Source: Candidatus Gastranaerophilales bacterium (GTDB lineage: Bacteria; Cyanobacteriota; Vampirovibrionia; Gastranaerophilales; Gastranaerophilaceae). From it: DNA of 64,000 bases. Made by a program: the position numbers and the translations under genes. The notes below the pieces were generated by a model. That model ran no database searches, was not told the DNA's origin, and saw nothing but the letters and a program-made list of their open reading frames with translations. This document shows positions 8,221 through 17,210 of this stretch, one piece after another (within the stretch, counting starts at the first letter, position 1; each line of letters starts with the position of its first letter). The stretch lies in assembly GCA_944322725.1 (NCBI GenBank), contig CALUPU010000005.1, forward strand, positions 1-64,000. Reading direction: 5' to 3'.

Positions 8221-10371
8221 TTATGCATTGTATGTATCTCTTGCTGCTGAATTTCTGATCATATCTATTGCATCATAGAAATTGATATCATAAACAGGTT
8301 GATTGTGCATATATGCAGTAGGTGATTCAGGTGTAGTATTTTCAACAAGCTGATTTACAAGTTCTATTAACGCTTTTACCTGACTTTCGGTAGGCGCTTT
8401 CAAACCTTTTATTGCATCAACAATTTGTCCGAGAAGGTTTTCCATGTTTGCAGTATCAATAGAACCGCCGCCTGTAGAGCCGAAGTTTTTATTCTTGATT
8501 ACAGTAGTTAATGTTTCAATCAAACCGTTAGTTTTATCAAGGTTCGGCTGAGTTTTGATGAAGTAGTTTTGTAAATCATCTCCTGTAATTACATTACCCA
8601 GTCTGTTATATATATCATTTAAGATATCTGAGTAATCCGGCATGTTGTATTTAGCAAGGACTTCTTCCAGTTCTGCTTTTGTCAAACCGCCAGTGCCGCC
8701 TTCTTTATCAACAATAGCCTGCAGAAGTGCAATCTGTTCGGTTCTTTGTTGTGAAGCCTGTGCAACTGCTTCTCTAAAGCTGTCAGCATAAGTTTCCATA
8801 GCAGCTTGACTGTCTTTTTGACCGTTTATGACTTCAGTCATTTTATCAATCATCTGATTACCGAATAACTCTGCTTGAGAAGCAAATTTATCAATTTTTC
8901 CGCTGATTTCGTTTGCTGTGTTTCCTAGCGCTTCAACGCCGCCTTTGATGCCTGCAAGTTCATCGAGAATCTGCAGATATGCTTCCATTTTTTCTTCGTG
9001 GTTAGCATTGTTATCATTTTTGATACCTTCAAGCAGAGCAAAAAGTTTTTCTCTTTCTTCAGGGGTTAATGAGCCATTATTGAGGTTGAGGTTTTTAACA
9101 ACAGTTGTTAATGTTTCGATTAAGCCGTTAGTTTTTGTCAAATCAGTTTTGTTAGCTTCTATAATTGCAGTTAACTCGTCGCCTGTAATTTGATTTTTGC
9201 CGATTGCCTGAATTTCTTCAACAAGCTGGTTGTACATTGGTCCAAGCAACTCTTGTAATTCATCTATAGTAAAGAGTTTATCGTTTGCAATCTGTAACTG
9301 AGCAATGATTTGGTCAGATTTGTCGAGTTGTTGAACAAGTAATTTGTTGCTTTCTTCTTGATTTTTAATCACTTGATTCATTTTTCCGTCAATTGAACCG
9401 ACACCTGTCAGAATTTGAGTTAACAAGTCAATTGTTTGATTTTGTTTTTCTTCACCTTGTGTAATCAATGTATTCAACTGATTTGAAATTTCAGGAAGAA
9501 TATCGAGTTTTGAATCAATGCTGCCTAACAATTTGATGATTTCATCGAGTTTTGCTGAATCAGCAGAGCCGCCGTTCATGATTGCATCGATTTTTTCACG
9601 GATATCAACAGATATTTGACCGTTATCTTTGATTGCTTGGTATATGAGGTTCATCATTGTAGTATGTTCTTTATCGTTATTTTTGAACTCACCCATATCA
9701 TTCTGGTAATCACTGTACCATTTAAGAATCAAGTCTTGCAGTTCTTTGTCGTGTTGTCCTGCTGCTTCTCCTAATCTTACTAGGTTCATAAGCCATTGAT
9801 TTTGTTCTGTATTAAGAGCAATCAACTGGTCAAGTTTTTCTGAGTCAGAACCCTGACCATTAATAATTACATCAAGTTTGTTCATAAATTCCTGGTCATT
9901 CTGATTACTTTCTATCATAAGAGACTCAAGCCTGCCTAAAGCAGTATTAATATCAATAACACCACTGTTAATTTGTGTTAATAAAGAAATTATTTCACTA
10001 TTTTGCGCAGACATCTGTTCAATCAAAGCTTTGATTTCTTTGTTTGAAGTATCCAGACTTTGCAAATATTTAATAAGCTGACTGTTTTGTTCAACTACCT
10101 GTGTCAAAAGTTTTTTAATGTCTTCTAATTCTTTGTTATCAGCTATTGCCGTTGCTTCGTTTTGAATGCAGCTTTGCATTGTTGCTGCACCGCCCAGTGC
10201 TATTGTTGCAGCAAGGTAATGAGCGAGAGCTTTGCCTCTGATTTTTTCAAGCATTGTTCTTTGCTGTTCATCCATCTGTGTTCTGTCTTGAGGGATTTGC
10301 AACTCTTTTTCCGGCTTTTTGTCATCAGCTTTTTTTGAGTTAAAGTAATTTTTGATACCATTAATGTCCAT
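8221..10371 (-). CDS. Long coiled-coil protein with N-terminal membrane anchor and internal duplication
   Basis: A 716-residue, Gln/Asn/Leu/Ile-rich protein of unknown family. Residues 1-~48 are polar, then a short hydrophobic segment (~50-65) ends in MQSC, a poor lipobox. The remainder is nearly continuous heptad-type sequence, suggesting a long rod. Two ~40-residue segments are clearly duplicated: one starts ITGDEL and the other ITGDDL, and both contain KTNGLIETLTTV. The start at 10371 has AAAAGGAG at good spacing. Tail-fibre, tape-measure or adhesin-stalk roles come to mind, but no phage or secretion genes are nearby, so this stays a hypothetical, probably surface-tethered rod protein. Confidence 0.6.
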   Translation of the reverse strand: MDINGIKNYFNSKKADDKKPEKELQIPQDRTQMDEQQRTMLEKIRGKALAHYLAATIALGGAATMQSCIQNEATAIADNKELEDIKKLLTQVVEQNSQLIKYLQSLDTSNKEIKALIEQMSAQNSEIISLLTQINSGVIDINTALGRLESLMIESNQNDQEFMNKLDVIINGQGSDSEKLDQLIALNTEQNQWLMNLVRLGEAAGQHDKELQDLILKWYSDYQNDMGEFKNNDKEHTTMMNLIYQAIKDNGQISVDIREKIDAIMNGGSADSAKLDEIIKLLGSIDSKLDILPEISNQLNTLITQGEEKQNQTIDLLTQILTGVGSIDGKMNQVIKNQEESNKLLVQQLDKSDQIIAQLQIANDKLFTIDELQELLGPMYNQLVEEIQAIGKNQITGDELTAIIEANKTDLTKTNGLIETLTTVVKNLNLNNGSLTPEEREKLFALLEGIKNDNNANHEEKMEAYLQILDELAGIKGGVEALGNTANEISGKIDKFASQAELFGNQMIDKMTEVINGQKDSQAAMETYADSFREAVAQASQQRTEQIALLQAIVDKEGGTGGLTKAELEEVLAKYNMPDYSDILNDIYNRLGNVITGDDLQNYFIKTQPNLDKTNGLIETLTTVIKNKNFGSTGGGSIDTANMENLLGQIVDAIKGLKAPTESQVKALIELVNQLVENTTPESPTAYMHNQPVYDINFYDAIDMIRNSAARDTYNA

Positions 10372-10642
10372 TTATATTTGCTCCTTTTCCGGTAATTTGT
10401 ACTTTTAGCAATTTTATAAATCCTGTAAAGAGAAAAAGTTGCGCATGAATTTGCAAAACTTAAAGAAATCTTTACAATTGGGATAGTTAATATACCATAA
10501 AATCAATATCTTCGCTATTTGTATTAATGTTAAGAAATATTAAAGAAGAAGTTTCCTTTCACATTAAATTATATACCCTGTTAAAACTTTTTTTAAACAA
10601 TTATTTAAATTATAATTAATACATATAAGAATGGAGTATTAT

Positions 10643-11416
10643 ATGAAAGTTGTAATTTTAGCAGGCGGACTGGGTACAAGATTGAGCGAGGAGACTGAAC
10701 TTAAGCCCAAACCAATGGTCGAAATAGGCGGTTATCCCATACTCTGGCATATTATGAAGCTGTATTCTCATTACGGCTTTAATGATTTTGTTATATTAAC
10801 AGGTTACAAATCTCATGTAATAAAGGAGTATTTTGTAAATTATTATAACAGATACTCAGATATTACAGTTGATATGAACAGTAATACAGTAGAAATTCAT
10901 AAAACAAGAAACGAGCCGTGGCGTGTGACTATGCTCTATACAGGACAAGATACTCAGACGGGCGGACGAATCAAGCGTGCGCAGAATTATATAGGCAACG
11001 AGCCGTTTTTGTTGACTTACGGTGACGGAGTTTCTGACGTAAATATAGACGAACTTATAAAATGTCATAAATCATCGGGAAAAGTTGCAACAATGACTGC
11101 AGTTCAGCTTTCCGGCAGATTCGGTGCACTGGTGATAAAAGATGATAATATGATTACCTCTTTTATGGAAAAACCAAGAGGTGAGGAGTCGTGGATAAAC
11201 GGCGGGTTCTTTGTATGTGAGAGCAAAATCTTTGATTATATAAAAGATGATGATTCTGTTATATTTGAACGTGAACCTCTTGAAACTCTTGCTATGGATA
11301 ACCAGCTTAATGCATATAAGCATGAAGGATTTTGGAAACCAATGGATAATCTCAGAGACAAGAACGAACTGTGTAAACTCTGGTATGAGCAAAAAGCACC
11401 TTGGAAGGTATGGTAA
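10643..11416 (+). CDS. rfbF: Glucose-1-phosphate cytidylyltransferase
   Basis: Makes CDP-glucose from CTP and glucose-1-phosphate, the first step of CDP-3,6-dideoxyhexose synthesis. The sequence begins MKVVILAGGLGTRLSEET, the nucleotidyltransferase signature, and continues with KPKPMVEIGGYPILWHIMK and later GDGVSDV and W-x-N-G-G-F-F motifs. From ATG 10643 it is 257 residues, the family's usual length. That ATG has GGAG six bases upstream, whereas an in-frame ATG at 10631 has none. It starts a three-gene operon: its stop TAA overlaps the next ATG (TAATG). Confidence 0.95.
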   Translation: MKVVILAGGLGTRLSEETELKPKPMVEIGGYPILWHIMKLYSHYGFNDFVILTGYKSHVIKEYFVNYYNRYSDITVDMNSNTVEIHKTRNEPWRVTMLYTGQDTQTGGRIKRAQNYIGNEPFLLTYGDGVSDVNIDELIKCHKSSGKVATMTAVQLSGRFGALVIKDDNMITSFMEKPRGEESWINGGFFVCESKIFDYIKDDDSVIFEREPLETLAMDNQLNAYKHEGFWKPMDNLRDKNELCKLWYEQKAPWKVW

Positions 11417-12498
11417 TGTTTAGTTTCTACAAAGATAAAAAAATATTGATAACAGGTCATACCGGTTTTAAAGGCACATGGCTGGCATTGTGGCTGCATA
11501 CACTCGGCGCAGATGTTACAGGATATGCTCTTGAACCTGATACAGAACCTTGTCTTTTCACTGCAATTGGGCTTGATTCAAAAATAAACAGTGTTTTTGG
11601 AAATATTCTTGATAATGTAAAACTTGAAAAGGTTTTTAATGACTTTCAGCCTGAAATTGTCTTTCACCTTGCTGCACAGCCTCTTGTCAGGCGTTCTTAT
11701 GATGAGCCTGTTTTGACATATCAGACTAATGTTGTCGGTACGCTCAATGTGCTTGAAGCAGCAAGAAAATGCGAAAGCGTAAAGGCTTTTGTTAATGTCA
11801 CTACAGACAAATGCTATGAGAACAAAGAGTCTGATTACGCTTATAAAGAAACAGATGTGCTGGGCGGTTATGACATGTACTCTTCATCCAAAGCATGCAG
11901 CGAGATTTTGAGTGCATCGTACAGAAACAGTTTTCTCAATGGTCAACAGGGCGGGTACAATCTCGCGACAGCAAGAGCAGGGAACGTAATAGGCGGAGGT
12001 GACTGGGCACCAGACAGGCTTGTGCCTGACTGTATAAAAAGCCTTGTCAGAGATGAAAATATAGAATTAAGAAACCCTGTGTCCATACGCCCGTGGCAGC
12101 ATGTTCTTGAACCTCTGTCAGGATATTTGATGCTTGGTGAGAAGCTGTTTGGCAGCTGTGAATATGCGTGTGGAATTAATTTCGGACCGCATCCCGAGAA
12201 TGTTTACAAGGTTTCTTATGTTGCACAAAAGATTATTGATTTGTGGGGCAGCGGTGCGCTTAAGACAGTGAAAAACAACGATTCAATGCACGAAGCAAAG
12301 ATTTTGACACTTGATATAAATAAGGCAAAATCTTTGCTGGGATGGGAGCCTGTTTATACAATTGATGAAGCAATAGAAAAAACTGTTGAATGGTACAAGA
12401 ATTTTTATCAAAATAGTAATATGTATGATTTGAGTATTGCTCAAATTAAAGAGTATGAAAGAAAACTGAATGGAAAAACTGCTTCGAAGCCTTGTTAA
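11416..12498 (+). CDS. rfbG: CDP-glucose 4,6-dehydratase
   Basis: Converts CDP-glucose to CDP-4-keto-6-deoxyglucose, with NAD bound in an extended-SDR fold. A Rossmann TGHTGFKGTWL motif near residue 12, the S-S-K-A catalytic-type region (YSSSKACSE) and an RAGNVIGGGDW motif are all visible. Length is 360 residues, normal for the family. The start ATG overlaps the rfbF stop and has GGAAGG upstream, so I reject the in-frame TTG at 11401. The 3' end overlaps rfbH by 29 bases, which implies translational coupling. Confidence 0.94.
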   Translation: MFSFYKDKKILITGHTGFKGTWLALWLHTLGADVTGYALEPDTEPCLFTAIGLDSKINSVFGNILDNVKLEKVFNDFQPEIVFHLAAQPLVRRSYDEPVLTYQTNVVGTLNVLEAARKCESVKAFVNVTTDKCYENKESDYAYKETDVLGGYDMYSSSKACSEILSASYRNSFLNGQQGGYNLATARAGNVIGGGDWAPDRLVPDCIKSLVRDENIELRNPVSIRPWQHVLEPLSGYLMLGEKLFGSCEYACGINFGPHPENVYKVSYVAQKIIDLWGSGALKTVKNNDSMHEAKILTLDINKAKSLLGWEPVYTIDEAIEKTVEWYKNFYQNSNMYDLSIAQIKEYERKLNGKTASKPC

Positions 12499-13825
12499 AG
12501 CAAGCGCAAGACTTTATTATAACTGCACTCAGCGCTCTAATAAAAGAGACTATATACCAGCCTCGGGCAAGGTTCTGGGTGTTGAAGAACTGGATAATAT
12601 GATAGATGCAACCCTTGATATGTGGCTTACATCAGGGCGTTTTAATGATGAGTTTGAAAAAGAGTTTTCAAAGTATCTCGGGGTGAAATATGTCTCAACG
12701 GTAAATTCCGGTTCGAGTGCAAATCTTCTTGCAATTTCTGCTCTTATGTCCCCAAAACTCGGAAAGAAACGCTTGAAAAAGGGGGATGAGGTTATTACAA
12801 CTGCTGCGGGATTTCCTACAACTGTCAATCCGATTGTACAAAACGGCTTAATACCTGTATTTGTTGACTGTGAGACAAAAACTTATAATCTTGATATTTC
12901 AAAAATTGAAGAAGCAATTACTCCGAAAACAAAAGCCATTATTGCTGCTCACACTCTCGGGCACCCTTTTGATATTGTCAAAGCTGAAGAAATAGCGGAC
13001 AGGCATGGCTTGTGGCTTATAGAGGACAGTTGTGATGCTCTGGGTGCAGAGGTGAACGGCAAAAAAACAGGTACAATCGGGCATATCGGTACTTTTAGCT
13101 TTTATCCCGCCCATCACATTACAATGGGAGAAGGCGGTGCTGTTGTTACAAATGACCCTGTACTTCACAAGATAATTCTTTCTATGAGAGACTGGGGCAG
13201 AGACTGTTTTTGCAAGCCCGGTAAGGATGATACCTGTAAAAATCGCTTTAATATGCAGCTTGGCAATCTGCCTTTTGGGTATGACCACAAATATACCTAT
13301 TCTCATGTCGGATATAATCTCAAAATCACTGATTGGCAGGCTGCCTGCGCTCTTGCCCAGCTTAAAAAACTGCCTTATTTTCTTAAAAAAAGGCAGGAAA
13401 ATGCTCAATATCTGACTCAAAAACTTGCCGGACTTGAGGATTTTCTTTTGCTGCCGTATGTTAGTACAGGTATAAAGTCGGGCTGGTTTGGATATCTTAT
13501 TTCTGTTAAGGAAAATGCTCCTTTTACAAAGCAGCAGCTTGTGGAATATCTTGAAAATAACGGGGTGGGAACAAGGCAGCTGTTTGCAGGCAACATTCTG
13601 CGCCAGCCTATGTTTAGCGAGAGCGAGATACCTCTTAGGATATGCAGCTCTGATATTTTATATTCAAATCAGTTAAATGAAGAGCATTATAAAATGCTTC
13701 CTCAAACGGAATTTGTAATGAATAACACATTCTGGGTCGGAGTTTTTCCTGCTTTAGGTCAAAAAGAGTTGGATAAAACTGCTGATACAATCAGAGAATT
13801 TATTGAACTTACTTCACTGCAATAA
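12470..13825 (+). CDS. rfbH: CDP-6-deoxy-4-keto-glucose 3-dehydrase (E1)
   Basis: Pyridoxamine-phosphate and [2Fe-2S] enzyme that removes the C3 hydroxyl to give the 3,6-dideoxyhexose intermediate. Length is 451 residues. Where related aminotransferases have the PLP lysine it has His (SFYPAHHITMGEGGA), the E1 hallmark. Cysteines in DSCDA and in RDCFCKPGKDDTC match the cluster-binding set. It normally needs a ferredoxin-type reductase E3 (rfbI/ascD), which is not in this window. Its 3' end overlaps ridA on the other strand by 17 bases. The final sugar cannot be named from these three genes. Confidence 0.93.
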   Translation: MEKLLRSLVKASARLYYNCTQRSNKRDYIPASGKVLGVEELDNMIDATLDMWLTSGRFNDEFEKEFSKYLGVKYVSTVNSGSSANLLAISALMSPKLGKKRLKKGDEVITTAAGFPTTVNPIVQNGLIPVFVDCETKTYNLDISKIEEAITPKTKAIIAAHTLGHPFDIVKAEEIADRHGLWLIEDSCDALGAEVNGKKTGTIGHIGTFSFYPAHHITMGEGGAVVTNDPVLHKIILSMRDWGRDCFCKPGKDDTCKNRFNMQLGNLPFGYDHKYTYSHVGYNLKITDWQAACALAQLKKLPYFLKKRQENAQYLTQKLAGLEDFLLLPYVSTGIKSGWFGYLISVKENAPFTKQQLVEYLENNGVGTRQLFAGNILRQPMFSESEIPLRICSSDILYSNQLNEEHYKMLPQTEFVMNNTFWVGVFPALGQKELDKTADTIREFIELTSLQ

Positions 13826-14183
13826 CTTCTATTTCAACAAGAGCACCTTTGGGCAGCTGCTTAGCTGCTACGCAGGAACGCGCAGGTTTTGATGTAAAGT
13901 ATTTTGCATAGACTTCGTTAAATTGGGTAAAGTCAGACATTTCGGCTAAAAAACAGGTTGTTTTTACAACATCTTCAAACCCGAATCCTGCAGCTTTAAG
14001 CACCTGTTCAACATTTTCTATGCACTTTTGAGTTTGCTCTTCAATTGTACCGTTTAAAAATTCACCTGTGTGAGCGTCCAGAGCAATCTGACCGGAACAA
14101 TAAATAGTATTTTCTGCAAGATATGCCTGAGAATAAGGTCCTATTGGCTGCGGTGCGGATTCTGTATATACAATTTTGTTCAT
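13809..14183 (-). CDS. ridA: RidA family enamine/imine deaminase
   Basis: Hydrolyses reactive 2-aminoacrylate/2-aminocrotonate released by PLP dehydratases. The 124-residue protein has family motifs throughout: the early APQPIGPYSQA, then YCSGQIALD, and PARSCVAAKQLPKGA with the substrate-binding Arg. It lies three bases downstream of ilvA on the same strand, exactly the enzyme whose toxic intermediate it clears. A Shine-Dalgarno AAAGG precedes the ATG at 14183. The 3' end overlaps convergent rfbH. Confidence 0.93.
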   Translation of the reverse strand: MNKIVYTESAPQPIGPYSQAYLAENTIYCSGQIALDAHTGEFLNGTIEEQTQKCIENVEQVLKAAGFGFEDVVKTTCFLAEMSDFTQFNEVYAKYFTSKPARSCVAAKQLPKGALVEIEVIAVK

Positions 14184-14186
14184 AGT

Positions 14187-15389
14187 TTACCTTTCTTCCG
14201 AGATTTTGTAACCTGCATTAACAAGAGCGTGTTTGATTTCGCAGAAGTGGCGCAGATTTTTTGTTTCCATTGTGATTTTTAGGTAGCATTCGTTAATATC
14301 AGTGTTTTCACCGCCTTGATTATGGCTTACTCTGATTACATTTGCTCCAAGGTCTGCAATTATTTTAGAAACTTCTTTCAACTGACCTGGTTTATCGAGC
14401 ATTTCTATGGTCAAATCAACCCTTCTTCCTGCTTTTAAAAGACCTCTGTTTATAACGCGTGAAAGTATGTTTACGTCAATGTTTCCGCCTGATACAACAC
14501 ATACGGTTTTTTGATTGTCCAGAGGCAGTTTTTTAAACATTACAGCAGCTACACTCAATGCACCTGCACCTTCTGCAACCAGTTTTTGTCGTTCCATAAG
14601 GGTTAATATAGCTGTTGCAACTTCGTCGTCTGTTACCGTTACAATTTTATCTACGTATTTTTCACAGAGTTCAAAAGTTTTTTGACCGGGCATTTTTACG
14701 GCTGTACCGTCTGCAAATGTATGAACGGAAGGTAATTCCATTCTTTTATGCTGTTCTATTGAATGGTACATACTGCCTGCACCTGCTGCCTGAACACCGT
14801 ATACTTTGCAATCGGGTTTAAGTGTTTTAATCGTGTATGCAATGCCGGAAATCAGGCCGCCTCCGCCTATCGGCACAACTACCGCATCAATATCCGGCAA
14901 TTGTTCAAGAAGTTCCAGTGCAATTGTGCCCTGACCTGCTATTACATCTTCGTCATCAAAGGGATGAATAAACTCTGCGCCTGTTTCTTTTTGGAATTTC
15001 ACTGCTTCGTTATAAGCATCATCGTATACTCCGTCAACAAGTCTGATTTGGGCACCGTATTTCCTTGTTGCTTCGATTTTTGAAATAGGTGCTGTGCTTG
15101 GTATAAATATTGTGGAGTTTATGCCGCTTTTTTGTGCTGATAAAGCAACACCCTGCGCATGGTTTCCTGCAGAGCAGGCAATAATTCCTTTTGCTTTTTG
15201 TTCATCCGACAGACCTGCGATTTTTACATAAGCGCCTCTTACCTTAAAAGAGCCTGTTATTTGCAAGTTTTCCGCTTTCAGATAGATTTCATTATTTTTT
15301 GATAAGTCAGACGAATAAATAAGGTCTGTTTTTCTGATAACAGGTTTTAACATTTCGGCAGCCTGTTTTACTTTTTCTGTTGTAAGCAT
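14187..15389 (-). CDS. ilvA: Threonine ammonia-lyase (threonine dehydratase) with ACT domain
   Basis: PLP enzyme converting threonine to 2-oxobutanoate and ammonia. The 400-residue protein has the PLP lysine in GSFKVRGAY (near residue 50), the substrate loop SAGNHAQG, and the glycine-rich phosphate loop PIGGGGLISG. A single C-terminal ACT domain occupies ~325-400. This length and the one ACT domain fit the shorter IlvA/TdcB-like class rather than the two-ACT E. coli IlvA. GGAG precedes the ATG. It leads an operon with ridA and is divergent from ssb. Confidence 0.92.
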   Translation of the reverse strand: MLTTEKVKQAAEMLKPVIRKTDLIYSSDLSKNNEIYLKAENLQITGSFKVRGAYVKIAGLSDEQKAKGIIACSAGNHAQGVALSAQKSGINSTIFIPSTAPISKIEATRKYGAQIRLVDGVYDDAYNEAVKFQKETGAEFIHPFDDEDVIAGQGTIALELLEQLPDIDAVVVPIGGGGLISGIAYTIKTLKPDCKVYGVQAAGAGSMYHSIEQHKRMELPSVHTFADGTAVKMPGQKTFELCEKYVDKIVTVTDDEVATAILTLMERQKLVAEGAGALSVAAVMFKKLPLDNQKTVCVVSGGNIDVNILSRVINRGLLKAGRRVDLTIEMLDKPGQLKEVSKIIADLGANVIRVSHNQGGENTDINECYLKITMETKNLRHFCEIKHALVNAGYKISEER

Positions 15390-15490
15390 ATTTAACTCCG
15401 CAAAAAGTATGTTAAAGTCATATTATTATATTATAACTTAAAGAACTTAACAATTGTGCATTAAAACTGGCAACATTTTCATTTTTTAAA

Positions 15491-15513
15491 TATAATGCAT
15501 GTAATCGCGATTA
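15491..15513 (+). promoter_or_regulatory. Probable ssb promoter -10 followed by a 12-bp palindrome
   Basis: A perfect TATAAT at 15491-15496 is followed after five bases by the perfect palindrome TAATCGCGATTA (15502-15513), which would lie around the transcription start. No convincing -35 is visible. The palindrome suggests a repressor operator; the regulator is unknown. Confidence 0.45.
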
Positions 15514-15539
15514 AAAATTAAAGTTAAAGGGAAAATTAA

Positions 15540-15872
15540 ATGATAAATTCAGTCGTATTGGTAGGCAGAGCAGGACAGGATCCTGAGATGAAATATTTTG
15601 AATCAGGAAAAGTAAAGACAACTTTTTCTATTGCCGTAAGCAGATGGGATTCAAAGACAAAAGCCGAAGTTACAGACTGGTTTAATGTTGAGTTGTGGGA
15701 TAAACTCGCAGAAGTTGCCGGTGAATATGTGAAAAAAGGCAAACTTGTTGCTATAGACGGAAGACTTGCCTCCAGCAAATGGAATGATGCTTCGGGTGCT
15801 TCCAAAGAAAGATTTTTTGTAAGAGCATCTAATTTAAGACTGCTTTCCGCAGGAAGAGCAGATCAGCAGTAG
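15540..15872 (+). CDS. ssb: Single-stranded DNA-binding protein, short form without acidic tail
   Basis: OB-fold SSB of 110 residues. It opens MINSVVLVGRAGQDPEMKYF and contains the W-F-N-V-x-x-W-D and KKGKLVAIDGRL motifs of bacterial SSB. It stops at LLSAGRADQQ and has no Gly/Pro linker and no C-terminal DDDIPF-type acidic tip, which in well-studied SSBs recruits repair and replication partners. AAAGGGA precedes the ATG. It could be a secondary SSB, or the only one in this lineage. It stands alone upstream of the DUF1537 gene. Confidence 0.92.
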   Translation: MINSVVLVGRAGQDPEMKYFESGKVKTTFSIAVSRWDSKTKAEVTDWFNVELWDKLAEVAGEYVKKGKLVAIDGRLASSKWNDASGASKERFFVRASNLRLLSAGRADQQ

Positions 15873-15905
15873 TTCTGCGGTTTCTGGTATCGGGGATAAA
15901 GTCAG

Positions 15906-17210
15906 ATGTTTATTTCAAATAATATTGGTATTATAGCTGATGATTTAACAGGCGCTGATGATACGGCACTGCAATTTCATCTGAGAGGTGCTAATACACA
16001 AATTCTTTTAGATTATTCAGTGTTGCCTGAAAATAAAGTCAATACACAGGTATGGGCTATTCCTACTGAAACCAGAAATTCCGATGCACCCTCTGCTTAT
16101 GAAAAAGTTAAGCAGGCAACAAGAGTACTTGCTGATGATTTAAATGTAGAATATTTTTATAAAAAAATGGATTCTACAATACGCGGTCATATTGCCGTAG
16201 AGGCTCTGGCTATGCTGGACGCACTCGAGTGGGATGCTGCGGTTATAATTCCTGCATTTCCTCAGGAAGGCAGAACAACAATCGGAGGGTATCATCTTTT
16301 AAAAGGTATCCCTATTGAACGAACTGAATTTGCACGCGACCCGAGATTTCCTATTTATGAATCTCATATTCCCACTGTTTTGAGAACGGAATTGCAGAAT
16401 CAGCAGGATGAACTTGTGGATTTGATAGAACTGCGTACTGTAATAAAAGGTGCCGGCCCGATTTTAAAGACAATGAACGAGATGATAGAAAGAGGCGTCA
16501 AACTTATTGTTGTAGATGCTATGTCTGTTACTGATATTGAGCAGGTCGTTCTTGCAATGGAAAAAACATCCTACAAGGTGCTTCCTTGCGGTTCGGCAGG
16601 CTGTGCGCAGGTGCTGGGTAATATCTGGCTTCCTGAAACTGAAAACCATATGACGGAAAAAACTATCCCCTCTTTACCAAAACTTCTTGTATCAGGAAGT
16701 GCAACACAGTGTACTGCTTCGCAGATTCAAAAGCTTCAAGATGATGATGATATTGAAAATACTTATTTTATCGCTCTAAAAATGGAAGATATTTTAGAAG
16801 GGGTAACAGAGGATATTGTTAAAAGAGTATCCGAGAACCTTGTCAAGGACAATGTCGTTGTTGTGCATACTTCCGGTTTAACAGTAGATTCAAAAATAAT
16901 ATCAGATATTCTTTTTGACAATGAATTGTCAAAAAATCAGTTTATATCAAAAATTGGAGACTATCTTGCTGCTCTTACCAAAAGAGTATTATTCAACAGA
17001 GATGCAATTCTTATTTCTGTCGGCGGAGAGACTTCTTTTAAATGCTGCAAGGCGATAAACAGCAACAGTCTTCAGATTATAGACGCAATATGCCCTGCGA
17101 TACCGTTATGTCTTGATACCAAGGCTCAATGGATAGTCACTAAATCCGGAAATCTCGGTAACTCGAATACTCTTATAGATATAATTAAATATTTTGAACA
17201 CCATGAATAA
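15906..17210 (+). CDS. Four-carbon acid sugar kinase family protein (DUF1537)
   Basis: A 434-residue protein of the DUF1537 kinase family. It opens with IGIIADDLTGADDTA, and has YKKMDSTIRGH and the C-terminal SVGGETSF nucleotide-binding-type motif. Characterised members phosphorylate D-erythronate, D-threonate or related acids, and the product is oxidised by a PdxA-type dehydrogenase. Here the very next gene, overlapping by eight bases, is a PdxA homologue, so a kinase-dehydrogenase pair acting on a four-carbon sugar acid is likely. The exact substrate cannot be read from sequence. A role in vitamin B6 supply is the alternative. Confidence 0.85.
   Translation: MFISNNIGIIADDLTGADDTALQFHLRGANTQILLDYSVLPENKVNTQVWAIPTETRNSDAPSAYEKVKQATRVLADDLNVEYFYKKMDSTIRGHIAVEALAMLDALEWDAAVIIPAFPQEGRTTIGGYHLLKGIPIERTEFARDPRFPIYESHIPTVLRTELQNQQDELVDLIELRTVIKGAGPILKTMNEMIERGVKLIVVDAMSVTDIEQVVLAMEKTSYKVLPCGSAGCAQVLGNIWLPETENHMTEKTIPSLPKLLVSGSATQCTASQIQKLQDDDDIENTYFIALKMEDILEGVTEDIVKRVSENLVKDNVVVVHTSGLTVDSKIISDILFDNELSKNQFISKIGDYLAALTKRVLFNRDAILISVGGETSFKCCKAINSNSLQIIDAICPAIPLCLDTKAQWIVTKSGNLGNSNTLIDIIKYFEHHE

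Noticed and set aside
8221-10371. Phage tape-measure protein
   Set aside because: No tail, capsid, portal or integrase genes nearby, and the N-terminus looks membrane-anchored.
17194-17202. TTG start for pdxA
   Set aside because: ATG 17203 overlaps the kinase stop in the usual coupled way and begins the conserved MNKKIAITAGD N-terminus.
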